Below are positions 1 to 11,557 of a DNA stretch of 40,207 bases, piece after piece (position 1 is the stretch's first letter; each line of letters begins with the position of its first letter). Under the pieces are notes generated by a model. It saw only the letters and a program-made list of their open reading frames with translations. It did no database searches and was not told where the DNA came from. The DNA is from an uncultured Marinomonas sp. (GTDB taxonomy: Bacteria > Pseudomonadota > Gammaproteobacteria > Pseudomonadales > Marinomonadaceae). The position numbers and the translations under genes are program-made. Where the stretch lies: NCBI GenBank assembly GCA_947493575.1, contig CANLRQ010000007.1:1-40207 (forward strand), read 5' to 3'.

Positions 1-2
1 TG

Positions 3-314
3 AGTCGATACGCTGGTTTAGATGTACGGCTGAATCAATCTGGAAGCAGTCTCAACCGTCCTGGTAGGCTAAGTAAGGCTGGAAATGCCTACTTACGCAG
101 CGCGCTCTTTATGCCTGCCATGTCGGCAGTACGTTATGATCCAAATGTAAAAGCGTTTTACGAGGCATTAGTCGCACGAGGTAAGAAAAAGATGCAAGCC
201 ATGTGTGCTGTTATGCGAAAAATGTTAACGGGAATATGGGCGTGTTTTAAATTAAACACACCCTATGACTCCTCAAAACTATTTAGTGAAGAGCACAAAA
301 AAGCTTGCGCTTAA
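3..314 (+). CDS. IS110-family transposase, C-terminal part (5' end outside window)
   Basis: The open frame runs in from the window edge and stops at TAA 312-314, giving about 103 residues. Residues such as GLDVRLNQSG, then GRLSKAGNAYLRSALFMPAM, are the C-terminal transposase_20 (IS116/IS110/IS902) signature. The serine in the LNQSGSS stretch is the family's catalytic serine region. IS110 enzymes are DEDD-type recombinases that insert without terminal inverted repeats, guided in characterised members by an element-encoded bridge RNA. Only about 9 nt separate the stop codon from sequence (from 324) that recurs at 2246 without the transposase, so the element's right end must lie almost at the stop. 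The N-terminal RuvC-like domain is not visible, so I cannot say whether the copy is intact. Confidence 0.85.
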   Translation, partial: SRYAGLDVRLNQSGSSLNRPGRLSKAGNAYLRSALFMPAMSAVRYDPNVKAFYEALVARGKKKMQAMCAVMRKMLTGIWACFKLNTPYDSSKLFSEEHKKACA

Positions 315-323
315 ACAGAGTAT

Positions 324-533
324 CTACAAAAAAGCGATGTTCAGTTAAATAAAAAGGCGAAGGCCTTTTGCTTTGTGAGCAACCCATTGAGTTGCAAACC
401 GCTTCATATTGTCGGAAGACGCCTGCGGCTTTTTCGACCTACCTTACAAGATAAAAAAGCCTCTTTATTACGTCAAATGATGTCTGACTCTGCGACAATA
501 TGAATTCCCACGGAGACCGTGGGAACTAGAGTA
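324..533. repeat. Dispersed repeat, copy A (REP-like, with terminal hairpin)
   Basis: This 210-bp stretch is closely repeated at 2030-2212 (copy B) and in part at 2246-2370 (copy C). Shared landmarks, in order, are CTACAAAAAAGCGAT at the left, GCTTTGTGAGCAACCCATTG, an imperfect palindrome reading GTCGGAAG...CGACC, and at the right a perfect small hairpin TTCCCACGGAGACCGTGGGAA. No coding frame is conserved between copies. It looks like a composite of REP-type palindromes rather than a gene. Confidence 0.75.
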
Positions 534-551
534 TAAATTCGATGGTGAGAG

Positions 552-602
552 ATGGTGTCATGTGGGACCCTAAAATGGTTTAACATTAGGAATTGACACC
601 AT
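552..602. repeat. Short inverted repeat (9-bp arms), possible relic of a mobile-element end
   Basis: ATGGTGTCA at 552-560 is the exact reverse complement of TGACACCAT at 594-602, with a 33-bp AT-rich middle. It lies just downstream of the C92-like gene's stop codon. The tails lack a T-run, so a terminator role is weak. A leftover pair of mobile-element ends is possible, but this is inference. Confidence 0.4.
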
Positions 603-611
603 AGTCACTTG

Positions 612-1676
612 TTATATTACGATTTGCTCTATTTGTTGAATTAGTAAAAAAAGTTGTGCCTTAAACTTAGTATCAATAGAAGTAGTAAATACTTGATACA
701 AAACAATCAATCTACTTTTAACAAAAAGAAGTATATCTTGGTAGAGTTTTACGTGAATAGCATGATATTCAAGATTTGTACTTGCATACATTTGGCTATG
801 AACCTGATAATTTTTATTCATGTGATTAATTAATCCAGGCTCTTTTTGAAACTCTCCTTTAACAGCTTCCTCCAAAGGAATTTGTTTCTCTTTAAAATAC
901 TCCGTAAATAGTTTGTCATCATATCTATGTGGGTTTAAATTTAAATCAACGTTATAATGCTCTAAATAACCACTTTTTTTAATAAAATCGCACACACTTG
1001 TGTCATTTTGAGGGTAATATTGTAGAAAGGTTGAAACATCATTCATAGTTTGTACATTAAAATCAAGTTTCTTCGCTATATCCCTAGTTTTATTTAGCCA
1101 TTCATACGTTCGACGTTGATTTTCAACCGTTGGATCGGGTGATTTAGCAAATGCTATATCTTCCTGACTAGCCTTTCTCACACACCCAATAGCTTCTTGA
1201 AGCAAAGTTGAATTTCCAAGCTCCTTAGGAGAGCAATAATTAACGTTATTAACTAAACTAATATTTTGTGAAGCATACGATTGCGCTATAAGCCTAGAGC
1301 AAAACTGCATATTGGTTTTTGCACCGTCTAAGGTTTTTGCACTTTTTTTGGTACGTATGGCTTCTTTAACGGAGTAAATCGCTCCAACCAAACTTCTAGC
1401 ATAATCACAGATCAATTCTAAAAGTTCATGAGGTATACGTTCCTTTAGTCGCAAAACTCGGACATGTTCCTCTGATTTGAACAATTCTCTTTGTGGATTT
1501 TTAGAGAAAACTCCACCATCAGGTACTGCATGAATCATTGTATGATCTGTATACAACATCGCGTGAGTATCTTTACTTAATGTACCAATTTTAATAAATT
1601 GAGCACCAAGACTTGTTCCCGAACTAATAACAATATCGCCTAATTGCAATTTGCTCATGTCTAGAATGTAACTCAT
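612..1676 (-). CDS. Permuted NlpC/P60 (C92/YiiX-like) cysteine hydrolase with long unknown C-terminal region
   Basis: The 354-aa product starts at an ATG (1676) preceded by AAGGAAGG at good spacing; a longer frame upstream to 1727 has no such site. Residues 10-135 fit the circularly permuted papain-like fold of the YiiX/Peptidase_C92 group. LQLGDIVISSG opens the domain, DTHAMLYTD gives the catalytic His (about residue 38), and NMQFCSRLIAQSY carries the Cys (about residue 126). In this fold the His precedes the Cys, the reverse of classical NlpC/P60. Relatives cleave or transfer acyl/amide groups on lipids or peptides. I do not recognise the remaining 200 or so residues; they are charged, then hydrophobic near the end. 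No signal peptide is seen, so it may be cytoplasmic. The gene is very AT-rich and lies between repeats, which suggests acquisition. The fold call is moderately sure; the substrate is unknown. Confidence 0.65.
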   Translation of the reverse strand: MSYILDMSKLQLGDIVISSGTSLGAQFIKIGTLSKDTHAMLYTDHTMIHAVPDGGVFSKNPQRELFKSEEHVRVLRLKERIPHELLELICDYARSLVGAIYSVKEAIRTKKSAKTLDGAKTNMQFCSRLIAQSYASQNISLVNNVNYCSPKELGNSTLLQEAIGCVRKASQEDIAFAKSPDPTVENQRRTYEWLNKTRDIAKKLDFNVQTMNDVSTFLQYYPQNDTSVCDFIKKSGYLEHYNVDLNLNPHRYDDKLFTEYFKEKQIPLEEAVKGEFQKEPGLINHMNKNYQVHSQMYASTNLEYHAIHVKLYQDILLFVKSRLIVLYQVFTTSIDTKFKAQLFLLIQQIEQIVI

Positions 1677-1975
1677 AACCTTCCTTAGTAATATAACTAC
1701 TAAGCGGTTATACAGTGGCGGAGCCATGGTTATAACCGTCTGTTGAACGGCCGCTTTATTTATAGGGAATTTGCTTTTTCAAGATTGGTGACGTCCCTGT
1801 TTATATCGCGGTGTTTTTTGTACTCTTTGAAGATTACTTTTCAAAAACCTTCGTATTTTTAGATTTTTTCGTATTGCTTTTTTATACTTTTACTCGAATT
1901 CTAAGTATTAGGCAAGCAAGATCCCTTAGTCTTCACCATCAGATATTTTTTATCCATTTTTATTACCTGACTCAA

Positions 1976-2042
1976 AAAAGGCTTTCGTCTTTTCTGCGCT
2001 GACTACGGCAGTGACGCAAGCAGAAAAGACGAAGGCTTTTTG
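1976..2042. repeat. Long palindromic hairpin element (about 65 bp), copy 1
   Basis: AAAAGGCTTTCGTCTTTTCTGC on the left pairs with GCAGAAAAGACGAAGGCTTTTT on the right, around a loop-like core CGCTGACTACGGCAGTGACGC. The same element occurs in inverted orientation at 17953-18019, and a split version is seen at 2272-2293 plus 2371-2420. Either strand gives a strong stem followed by T's, so it can act as a bidirectional terminator. The repeated core argues for a dispersed REP/MITE-like unit. Confidence 0.75.
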
Positions 2043-2212
2043 CTTTGTGAGCAACCCATTGTGTTGCAAACCGTTTCATATTGTCGGAAGGCGCCTGCGG
2101 CTTTTCCAACTTACCCTACAAAATAAAAAAGTCTCTTTATTAAGTCAAATGATGTCTGCCTCTGTGACAATATGAATTCCCACGGAGACCGTGGGAACTA
2201 GAGTAATTAAGC
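2030..2212. repeat. Dispersed repeat, copy B
   Basis: Nearly the same sequence as 356-533, including the GCTTTGTGAGCAACCCATTG segment, the GTCGGAAGGCGCCTGCGG palindrome and the terminal TTCCCACGGAGACCGTGGGAA hairpin at about 2177-2197. It directly follows the long hairpin at 1976-2042, so hairpin and repeat form one composite unit here. Confidence 0.75.
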
Positions 2213-2224
2213 GAAGAGGTAGAT

Positions 2225-2370
2225 TTGTCGGCCTGAAGGCGCGACCTACAAAAAAGCGATATTCAGTTAAATAAAAAGCCTTTCGTCTTTTTGCTTTGTG
2301 AGCAACCCATTGAGTTGCAAAGCGTTACATATTGTCGGAAGGCGCCTACGGCTTTTCCGACCTACCCTAC
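2225..2370. repeat. REP palindrome plus dispersed repeat, copy C (partial)
   Basis: It opens with a REP-like palindrome, TTGTCGGCCTGAAGGCGCGACC, running into CTACAAAAAAGCGAT at 2246, the same junction sequence that follows the IS110 stop at 324. The left arm of the long hairpin (AAAAAGCCTTTCGTCTTTT) comes next, then GCTTTGTGAGCAACCCATTG and the GTCGGAAGGCGCC palindrome. It lacks the terminal TTCCCACGG hairpin of copies A and B. Confidence 0.65.
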
Positions 2371-2500
2371 TGCGCTGACGACGACAGTGACGCAAGCAAA
2401 AAAGACGAAGGTTTTTTGCTTTGTGAATATTCACTTGCGTTGTATACCGTTACACAATGCCGGAAGGGGCCTGCGGCTTTTCCACCCTACCGGTGATTGT
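2371..2500. repeat. Dispersed repeat, divergent copy D with right hairpin arm
   Basis: The core and right arm of the long hairpin (GACGACAGTGACGCAAGC, then AAAAAAGACGAAGG) are followed by a diverged version of the same repeat, ending in CGGAAGGGGCCTGCGGCTTTTCC. The left arm lies about 80 bp away at 2272, so copy C appears to have been inserted into the hairpin. No gene is seen between here and the kinase stop codon. Confidence 0.55.
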
Positions 2501-2536
2501 AATGGTAAGTAATTATGTAGGTACTCTAAGCTACTT

Positions 2537-4222
2537 TCAGTCCAATTCACGAGACATGTTAGGGGTTATCGGAAGGCGAATGTGAATCGTCGTACCTACT
2601 CCTTCTTCACTTACGGCACTAATATCACCACCATGCTCTTTAACAATGTCATAACAAGTTGTTAACCCCAACCCAGTACCTTGACCGATTGGTTTTGTAG
2701 TAAAAAATGGATCAAAAATTTTATCAATGACATCAGAGGGGATGCCTTTTCCATTATCGCTTACCTCGATCAATACATTATTATCTGCTGTTTTTGCGGA
2801 AGCAGTAATCACACCATCAGAGTCTATAGCTTGAATACTGTTTGTAAACAAGCTGCTAAACATTTGCACTAGTTTCCCCATATTTGCAGTAACGGGTGGC
2901 AAGTCCGAAAAGTTAACGGTAATGTTTTGAGTAGAATGCAGATCATTGTTAATCATTTTCAAAGCGGTATTAATGCATTCATGTAAATTACATTCTTGCA
3001 TTTCTACCTGAGTAACACGTGAGAATTGTTTTAGGTTTTTCACTATTTCAGACACTCTATTCAAACCATCTAGAGACTCAGCAATAATATCGTTGCAATC
3101 TTCAACTAAATAATCAAAATCCATTGTCTTAAAATGTTCTTCAATCTCTGGTGGCAACAAGGCACCCGCTGATTTATCTTGATTTTTCTTATTATCTAGT
3201 TCTTTATTTTCATCTATAGAATAGGACTTAACCAATTGACACGCCTCTTGATAGTCGCCAATATAATCTTCTAAGGCATTGAGATTACTCATAACAAAGC
3301 CAAGAGGGTTATTAATCTCGTGGGCAACGCCAGCCGCCAATTGACCAACCGATGCCATTTTTTCAGATTGAATAAGCTGCTCTTGAGTTGCTGCCAATTC
3401 CTGATAGGTTGTCACCAGTTGCAAGTTTTGCTCTTGCAATTTTTCTGTGCGTTTCTCTACTTGATGCTCTAGATGTTCATTCATCTCCAACAACTTTTTC
3501 TCATACTCTGTTCTTCGCTGGTGTTCTTCCACTAAAGCATCTGATAGCTCAACAAATGCGACAGACAAAGCTTCCAGCTCATCCTGACTTAATATAGGCT
3601 CCACATGATAATCATATTGATTATGTTTAATATTATTTGTAATTCGAATGGCTGTATTTCTTAAAAAATACAGATTCTTAGTCAGGTAAACACCCAGTAC
3701 ATAAGAAAATATAGCCACCAGCACCATATCAAACAAGGCAATGGAAACCGTCCATTTCTTTACTTCATTGATTGCTTTAGTAATGGTTCCAATATCTATC
3801 CCTAACTCCACTACACCGAATATTACATCGCCTTCGGTAATATTAGCCGTTGCATCAAATACCCCATCATCGACTGCATCCACATGTTGATCGCTTTGAA
3901 AAGAGGCTAAACGAATGTCATCTGGGCCAGCATAAGATAAGAGTTTCTTATCACTACTGAGAACTCGTACATAAAGAATGTCTGGATTTGTCAATAATTC
4001 CGCGGTAAAGGTATCTAAGGTTGCTAAATCAAAAGACAAAACCGCATCTTTCGTTGCGCTGGCAAATAATTTAACCGTTGTAGAAGCACGTTTATTCAGT
4101 GCTTCATTCGCCGAATCCAACATAAAACTCATTGAGACAAAAATTAACACACTCAATAAAATTGCTTCAATTGCTGCAGTTCCTAACATGGTTTTCAGTC
4201 GGATCGATACCTTCATAACCAT
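2537..4222 (-). CDS. Membrane sensor histidine kinase (HAMP, HisKA-type, no receiver)
   Basis: The 561-aa product has a membrane span at about 11-34, a 120-residue periplasmic loop, a second span at about 157-181, a HAMP-like linker and a coiled coil at about 226-286. The dimerisation box EKMASVGQLAAGVAHEINNP places the phospho-acceptor at His301. The ATPase domain shows an N-box Asn near 461, DNGKGI at 489-494 and GQGTGLGL at 513-520. It would autophosphorylate and pass phosphate to a response regulator, but none is encoded nearby. The gene lies 158 bp downstream of, and in the same direction as, a PhnD-like binding protein. This suggests the binding protein feeds the periplasmic sensor; that pairing is inference. 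The start follows VMKVSIRLK and could be M1 or M3. Confidence 0.9.
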   Translation of the reverse strand: MVMKVSIRLKTMLGTAAIEAILLSVLIFVSMSFMLDSANEALNKRASTTVKLFASATKDAVLSFDLATLDTFTAELLTNPDILYVRVLSSDKKLLSYAGPDDIRLASFQSDQHVDAVDDGVFDATANITEGDVIFGVVELGIDIGTITKAINEVKKWTVSIALFDMVLVAIFSYVLGVYLTKNLYFLRNTAIRITNNIKHNQYDYHVEPILSQDELEALSVAFVELSDALVEEHQRRTEYEKKLLEMNEHLEHQVEKRTEKLQEQNLQLVTTYQELAATQEQLIQSEKMASVGQLAAGVAHEINNPLGFVMSNLNALEDYIGDYQEACQLVKSYSIDENKELDNKKNQDKSAGALLPPEIEEHFKTMDFDYLVEDCNDIIAESLDGLNRVSEIVKNLKQFSRVTQVEMQECNLHECINTALKMINNDLHSTQNITVNFSDLPPVTANMGKLVQMFSSLFTNSIQAIDSDGVITASAKTADNNVLIEVSDNGKGIPSDVIDKIFDPFFTTKPIGQGTGLGLTTCYDIVKEHGGDISAVSEEGVGTTIHIRLPITPNMSRELD

Positions 4223-4380
4223 TTGGTCCTTATTGACAACAAAATTGTTTTAATGAGTTCAGTTGTTTTTCTCCAGACAGCAAAACAAGCCCATAGAAAA
4301 CTTTCAACATTCGTTAGCCGCTTGCCCACTCTTAAATTCAAGCTTGCATTCAAGAAGTGATAATGATGCAATATTGACCA

Positions 4381-5193
4381 CTATTTAGTTCCCACTAATG
4401 TGTTTAACTCAAGACCTTTAACATCATCCCAATCACTGTTTGATGCACTGCTCATCCCGTTAAAATTGACTGCTTTTAATAATTCTTTCCCTTTAGGATC
4501 ATCATTCATAGATAACATAGCATCGCGTAATCGATCCGCTGCATCTTTTGGGAAGTCTTTCTTTGTCGCAAAAGCATGTGGTGTATAGCCCGACGTTGTC
4601 CATAATACCTTTAACTTTTCTTTCACCTCTGGAGAGGTGTTATTAAAGGTACGAATAACACCTCCACCCGCAGGAAAAAACCCCCTCGCCACATTCAAAT
4701 AGACAGAATCGTGAGAAGAAACATATTTAGCTGTAAACGGAACACCTTGTTTAATTAACTCGCCACGCGGGAGAATACTGGCAGCAAACGCCGCTGGAGC
4801 AGGAAAAGCCAAGTCAAGATTCGCCAACTCATTTAAAGATTGAATAGATGAATCTTTTGGCACAACGATAATGCCTTTTATTTGTTTATTACTTTGTTTT
4901 GCTAAAGCTTGATATCCAACCTTTTGATTAAAAACCACAAAATGATAGGGGTTCATATAAGCCACATCGTACTCTTGATCAGCCACCCGCTGCTCAAAAG
5001 TGGGAATGTTTTTAGCCGTTTTAAATTCGTATTGGTCACCCGTTTTTTCATTAATATAATTAAGAATAGGCAACCACTTAACCGCAAGTTTCTTTGCCGA
5101 TTGTTGAGGTACAAAAGCAAAACTGTAGGTTTCAGCATATACCGTAGGAAAGGACAGCAAAAATACAAAGCTCATTAATAAGGTTTTTTTCAT
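4381..5193 (-). CDS. PhnD-like periplasmic binding protein
   Basis: The 270-aa product has a clear signal peptide (MKKTLLMSFVFLLSFPTVYA, cleavage after Ala20). The mature part belongs to the phosphonate/phosphite/phosphate PhnD-type binding proteins: FAFVPQQSAKKLAVKW near the start, DVAYMNPYHFVVFNQ, an AAFAASILPRGELI segment and a final WDDVKGLELNTL. No permease or ATPase genes lie next to it, so transport in a dedicated ABC system is not supported here. The kinase gene follows, and solitary PhnD-like proteins next to sensor kinases are known to act as ligand sensors. The ligand cannot be read from the sequence. Confidence 0.85.
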   Translation of the reverse strand: MKKTLLMSFVFLLSFPTVYAETYSFAFVPQQSAKKLAVKWLPILNYINEKTGDQYEFKTAKNIPTFEQRVADQEYDVAYMNPYHFVVFNQKVGYQALAKQSNKQIKGIIVVPKDSSIQSLNELANLDLAFPAPAAFAASILPRGELIKQGVPFTAKYVSSHDSVYLNVARGFFPAGGGVIRTFNNTSPEVKEKLKVLWTTSGYTPHAFATKKDFPKDAADRLRDAMLSMNDDPKGKELLKAVNFNGMSSASNSDWDDVKGLELNTLVGTK

Positions 5194-5289
5194 AGCAGAC
5201 TCTCTTAGTTTATTGATACTACAGCTATTTTTTAAAAGTGATACAGTAAAGTTAGTGCAAGATTTAGAAAAATGTCAATAATATCAGGT

Positions 5290-5853
5290 CTAAAATTGGC
5301 TTCTTTCTATTTTATACAAACAATGCCTTGATAAGGGATGGTTGATAGGCAAGGCTGGATGATTAAAGTCTTGCTCTTGATTTATCATACCCAACTTTTC
5401 CATAACACCTATCGAAGGCAGGTTGTCCAACGTTGTAATCGCATAAACAGATTCAACCGCAACAGATTGGAATGCAAAATTTAACGTCGCTTTTGCGGCT
5501 TCAAGAGTGTAGCCCTTACGCCAATGTTTCGAGGAAAGACGCCAACCTATCTCAACAAAAGGAGAATGGGGCATATCGCCACTTTGGTGGATTATGCCAA
5601 CCAAACCAATGCATTCACCTATAGATTTCAATTCAACCGCCCAAAATCCCCAACCATGCTCTGAGATATGGTTTTGCAGTTTTTTGACTAGCTCATCACT
5701 TTCATAACGAGTTAATACAGACGGAAAGTGCTGCATTACTAATGGATCAGCAGTTAACTCGGCAAAAGGCTTTAAGTCTCGTTTTTGCCATTGACGTAGT
5801 AATAAACGTTCCGTTTCTAATACGATATTTTGTTCGATAGTCATATTTGCCAT
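5290..5853 (-). CDS. GNAT-family N-acetyltransferase (RimJ/RimL-like)
   Basis: The 187-aa product starts its domain with ETERLLLRQWQKRDLKPFAEL, typical of the RimJ/RimL branch of GNAT enzymes. WGFWAVELKSIGECIGLVGI forms the central strands, EIGWRLSSKHWRKGYTLEAAKATL carries the acetyl-CoA pyrophosphate-binding motif (R-K-G-Y-T), and the late LDNLPSIGVMEKLGM motif is also typical. It transfers acetyl from acetyl-CoA to an amino group; the substrate is unknown. An isolated MITE end lies at 5881-5897, only 28 bp upstream of the start, so its promoter may have been altered by that element. Confidence 0.88.
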   Translation of the reverse strand: MANMTIEQNIVLETERLLLRQWQKRDLKPFAELTADPLVMQHFPSVLTRYESDELVKKLQNHISEHGWGFWAVELKSIGECIGLVGIIHQSGDMPHSPFVEIGWRLSSKHWRKGYTLEAAKATLNFAFQSVAVESVYAITTLDNLPSIGVMEKLGMINQEQDFNHPALPINHPLSRHCLYKIERSQF

Positions 5854-5880
5854 TCCATCGTGCTGCTGTCCTTAATAACT

Positions 5881-5897
5881 TCGTGCAAAGGTCTCAA
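5881..5897. repeat. Solo end of the TTGAGACC-type MITE
   Basis: TCGTGCAAAGGTCTCAA matches the right terminal repeat of the full element at 6086-6172, but no left end is found beside it. It is a remnant or single end close to the acetyltransferase start codon. Confidence 0.6.
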
Positions 5898-5959
5898 CAT
5901 ATAACACTTTATTTTAAGTAATTGAATTTGAAGAAGTGACACTTTAACAAATTGCGCTC

Positions 5960-5985
5960 AAAAAAAATGCCCCAAAATTGGGGCA
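5960..5985 (-). terminator. Rho-independent terminator downstream of fadA
   Basis: Read on the minus strand, TGCCCCAATTTTGGGGCA folds into a tight hairpin followed by seven T's. It is the first good terminator after fadA, with a MITE lying between. Confidence 0.8.
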
Positions 5986-6085
5986 AAATGACAAAAGCTG
6001 TTGGCCATTCAAACAACTTTAATAACGCTCTTTCTTAGTGCGAACGTATTCTCAATACGTAAGAACGCTCTTACTCAACAAGAAC

Positions 6086-6172
6086 TTGAGACCTTTGCAC
6101 GAAGTAATGAGCGATGATAAGTCTTTTTTTAACTAAGTATTAGCAAGCGTAATAGTCGTGCAAGGGTCTCAA
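6086..6172. mobile_element. MITE, TTGAGACC-type family, complete 87-bp copy
   Basis: Terminal inverted repeats are TTGAGACCTTTGCACGA and TCGTGCAAGGGTCTCAA, 17 bp with one mismatch. The interior contains GAGCGATGATAA and GTATTAGCAAGCGTAATAG, which recur in the copies at 21855, 26589, 32391 and 33888. It encodes nothing. A transposase in trans (the ends resemble some IS5-superfamily ends) is assumed. The copy lies 9 bp downstream of the fadA stop codon. Confidence 0.8.
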
Positions 6173-6180
6173 CTTAAATG

Positions 6181-9545
<3,365 letters not shown>

Positions 9546-9603
9546 GTTTGTCTCCGATTTTTTATTTTTGAGAACCATCTACTTAGATTGGAACTAAACA
9601 AAC

Positions 9604-9631
9604 ACACCAAAGACAAAAAAGTCTTTGGTGT
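9604..9631 (-). terminator. Hairpin between etfA and fadB
   Basis: ACACCAAAGAC pairs perfectly with GTCTTTGGTGT around a six-base loop, 12 bp past the etfA stop. The following T-run is broken (GTTTGTTTAG), so termination may be partial, giving attenuated read-through to fadB. Confidence 0.6.
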
Positions 9632-9642
9632 CCTCAAACCTA

Positions 9643-10572
9643 TTAAAGTGATTTTTCTAACTCTGGTACTGCTTCAAATAAATCAGCGACCAATCCATAA
9701 TCCGCAATTTGGAAAATAGGTGCTTCTTCATCTTTATTAATCGCTACAATAACTTTTGAATCTTTCATGCCTGCTAAATGCTGGATCGCACCGGATATCC
9801 CTACAGCAATATAAAGATCAGGCGCGACTGTTTTCCCTGTTTGACCAACTTGCCAATCGTTTGGAACAAAACCCGCATCCACTGCAGCACGAGATGCCCC
9901 CACAGCGGCACCCAACTTATCCGCTACACTTTCTATTAGGTGGAAGTTTTCTCCGCTGCCCATACCTCGCCCACCAGAAACAATAATACTAGCAGCCGTT
10001 AACTCCGGACGATCAGACTCAGCCAACTGTTCACTGATAAACTGGCTTTGAGTCGAATCAATAACCTGTTCCAATATAACAACTTCCGCACTTCCACCCT
10101 GCGATGAAACCGCATCAAAACCCGTAGTACGGATCGTTAATACTTTGACTTTATCGGTCGTCTTAACAGTTGCCAATGCATTACCAGCATAAATTGGACG
10201 GACAAAAGTATCAGGAGAAATTACTTCAACGACATCAGATAACTGTGCTACATCCAATAAAGCCGCTACACGAGGTAAAAGATTTTTCCCCGTTGTTGTT
10301 GCTGGCGATAAAATATGACCATATGCATCCGCAATATCTACTACCAATTTACTGATGTTTTCCGCCAATTGGTGCTCATATGCACCATTATCCGCTACCA
10401 GTACTTTTTGAACGGATTCAACCTGTACTGTTTGTTCAACAACAGACTGACATTGAGACCCAGCTATCAATACATGAATGTCATCACTGATTTTTTGCGC
10501 AGCTGCGATGGTGTTTAAGGTACTTGGTTTTAATTCGTTATTATCGTGTTCTGCAATAATTAATAAGCTCAT
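9643..10572 (-). CDS. etfA: Electron transfer flavoprotein alpha subunit
   Basis: The 309-aa product has the C-terminal FAD-binding domain of EtfA. The motifs [50 protein letters not shown] and a final [11 protein letters not shown] are all in place. With EtfB it carries electrons from acyl-CoA dehydrogenase to ETF-ubiquinone oxidoreductase. Its start ATG overlaps the etfB stop by 4 bp, which indicates translational coupling and a tight 1:1 complex. Its position between the acyl-CoA dehydrogenase and fadBA genes fits supply of an electron acceptor for this cluster. Confidence 0.96.
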   Translation of the reverse strand: MSLLIIAEHDNNELKPSTLNTIAAAQKISDDIHVLIAGSQCQSVVEQTVQVESVQKVLVADNGAYEHQLAENISKLVVDIADAYGHILSPATTTGKNLLPRVAALLDVAQLSDVVEVISPDTFVRPIYAGNALATVKTTDKVKVLTIRTTGFDAVSSQGGSAEVVILEQVIDSTQSQFISEQLAESDRPELTAASIIVSGGRGMGSGENFHLIESVADKLGAAVGASRAAVDAGFVPNDWQVGQTGKTVAPDLYIAVGISGAIQHLAGMKDSKVIVAINKDEEAPIFQIADYGLVADLFEAVPELEKSL

Positions 10573-11321
10573 GACACCACCTTCGCTTCATGTTTAAGTT
10601 TCTCAACAAGTTCAGCAACCGAACCCACTTTAATCCCAGCTTTACGATCAGAAGGCGATGCTACAGAAACCGTTTCAACATTAGATTGAGTATTCACACC
10701 CAATTCTTCCGCCGTCTTCACGGCAATGGGTTTTCTCTTCGCTTTCATAATATTAGGTAAAGATGCAAATCGTGGCTCATTTAAACGCAAATCGGTTGTT
10801 ACAATAGCAGGCAAAGCAACAGACAAAACTTGTAAACCACCGTCTATTTCACGGGTTACCTGAGCAGCCCCATCTTCAATAACAATTTCAGAAGCAAAAG
10901 TTGCTTGAGGGTAATCCAGCAAAGCTGCGACCATTTGACCCGTTTGGTTATTATCCGAATCAATCGCTTGTTTACCCATAATGATCAAATCAGCGGCTTC
11001 TTCCTTGGCCACTTTCGCAACCAATTTCGCCACGGCTAAGGAATCCAGACCGTCTTCAGTATCTACTTGAATACCACGGTCAGCGCCTAACGCTAACGCA
11101 GTTCTAAGTGTTTCTTGGCAGGTTTTTGATCCTACTGACACCACAACCACTTCCGTCGCCAACCCTTTCTCCTTCAAACGAATGGCTTCTTCAACAGCGA
11201 TTTCACAAAATGGGTTAATCGACATTTTTACATTCGCCAGTTCAACACCGCTTTGGTCTGCTTTCACTCGCACTTTTACGTTGTAATCAACAACACGCTT
11301 AACAGTGACTAAAATCTTCAT
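10569..11321 (-). CDS. etfB: Electron transfer flavoprotein beta subunit
   Basis: The start is set at ATG 11321 ([17 protein letters not shown]), preceded by GAGG, giving 250 aa, the usual EtfB length. The open frame continues 29 codons upstream but with no family similarity. [18 protein letters not shown] is the AMP-binding region, and the segment around [18 protein letters not shown] contains the partner recognition loop. It pairs with EtfA, whose gene overlaps its stop codon. Upstream is a 236-bp gap with a terminator for the preceding crotonase gene, so etfBA probably has its own promoter. Confidence 0.96.
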   Translation of the reverse strand: MKILVTVKRVVDYNVKVRVKADQSGVELANVKMSINPFCEIAVEEAIRLKEKGLATEVVVVSVGSKTCQETLRTALALGADRGIQVDTEDGLDSLAVAKLVAKVAKEEAADLIIMGKQAIDSDNNQTGQMVAALLDYPQATFASEIVIEDGAAQVTREIDGGLQVLSVALPAIVTTDLRLNEPRFASLPNIMKAKRKPIAVKTAEELGVNTQSNVETVSVASPSDRKAGIKVGSVAELVEKLKHEAKVVS

Positions 11322-11493
11322 AAAACCTCGATACACTTTATCAATTAGGTCGATCTCACTCATAACGTTCCGATAAAACACATTCGAAACCAAATTAAAG
11401 AGAGACATAAATTCATATATCTAATACTAGTTTCATTAGAAAATTCATCAATAACAAAAAAGCCACAGATTAGTGACAAAAAGCTTCACAGAT

Positions 11494-11543
11494 AAAAAAC
11501 CACCATTTTGACATCCTTTAAAAACACAAAGGGCAAGATGGTG
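11494..11543 (-). terminator. Rho-independent terminator after the crotonase gene
   Basis: On the minus strand an imperfect stem (CACCATCTTGCCCTTT against AAAGGATGTCAAAATGGTG) is followed by GTTTTTTAT. It lies 15 bp past the crotonase stop and separates that gene from etfBA. Confidence 0.7.
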
Positions 11544-11557
11544 ATTTAAGGAAGGTC

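Noticed and set aside
1811..2002. A 63-aa plus-strand frame rich in Phe and Leu
   Set aside because: It is AT-rich low-complexity sequence that runs into the long hairpin repeat; no ribosome site and no conserved features.
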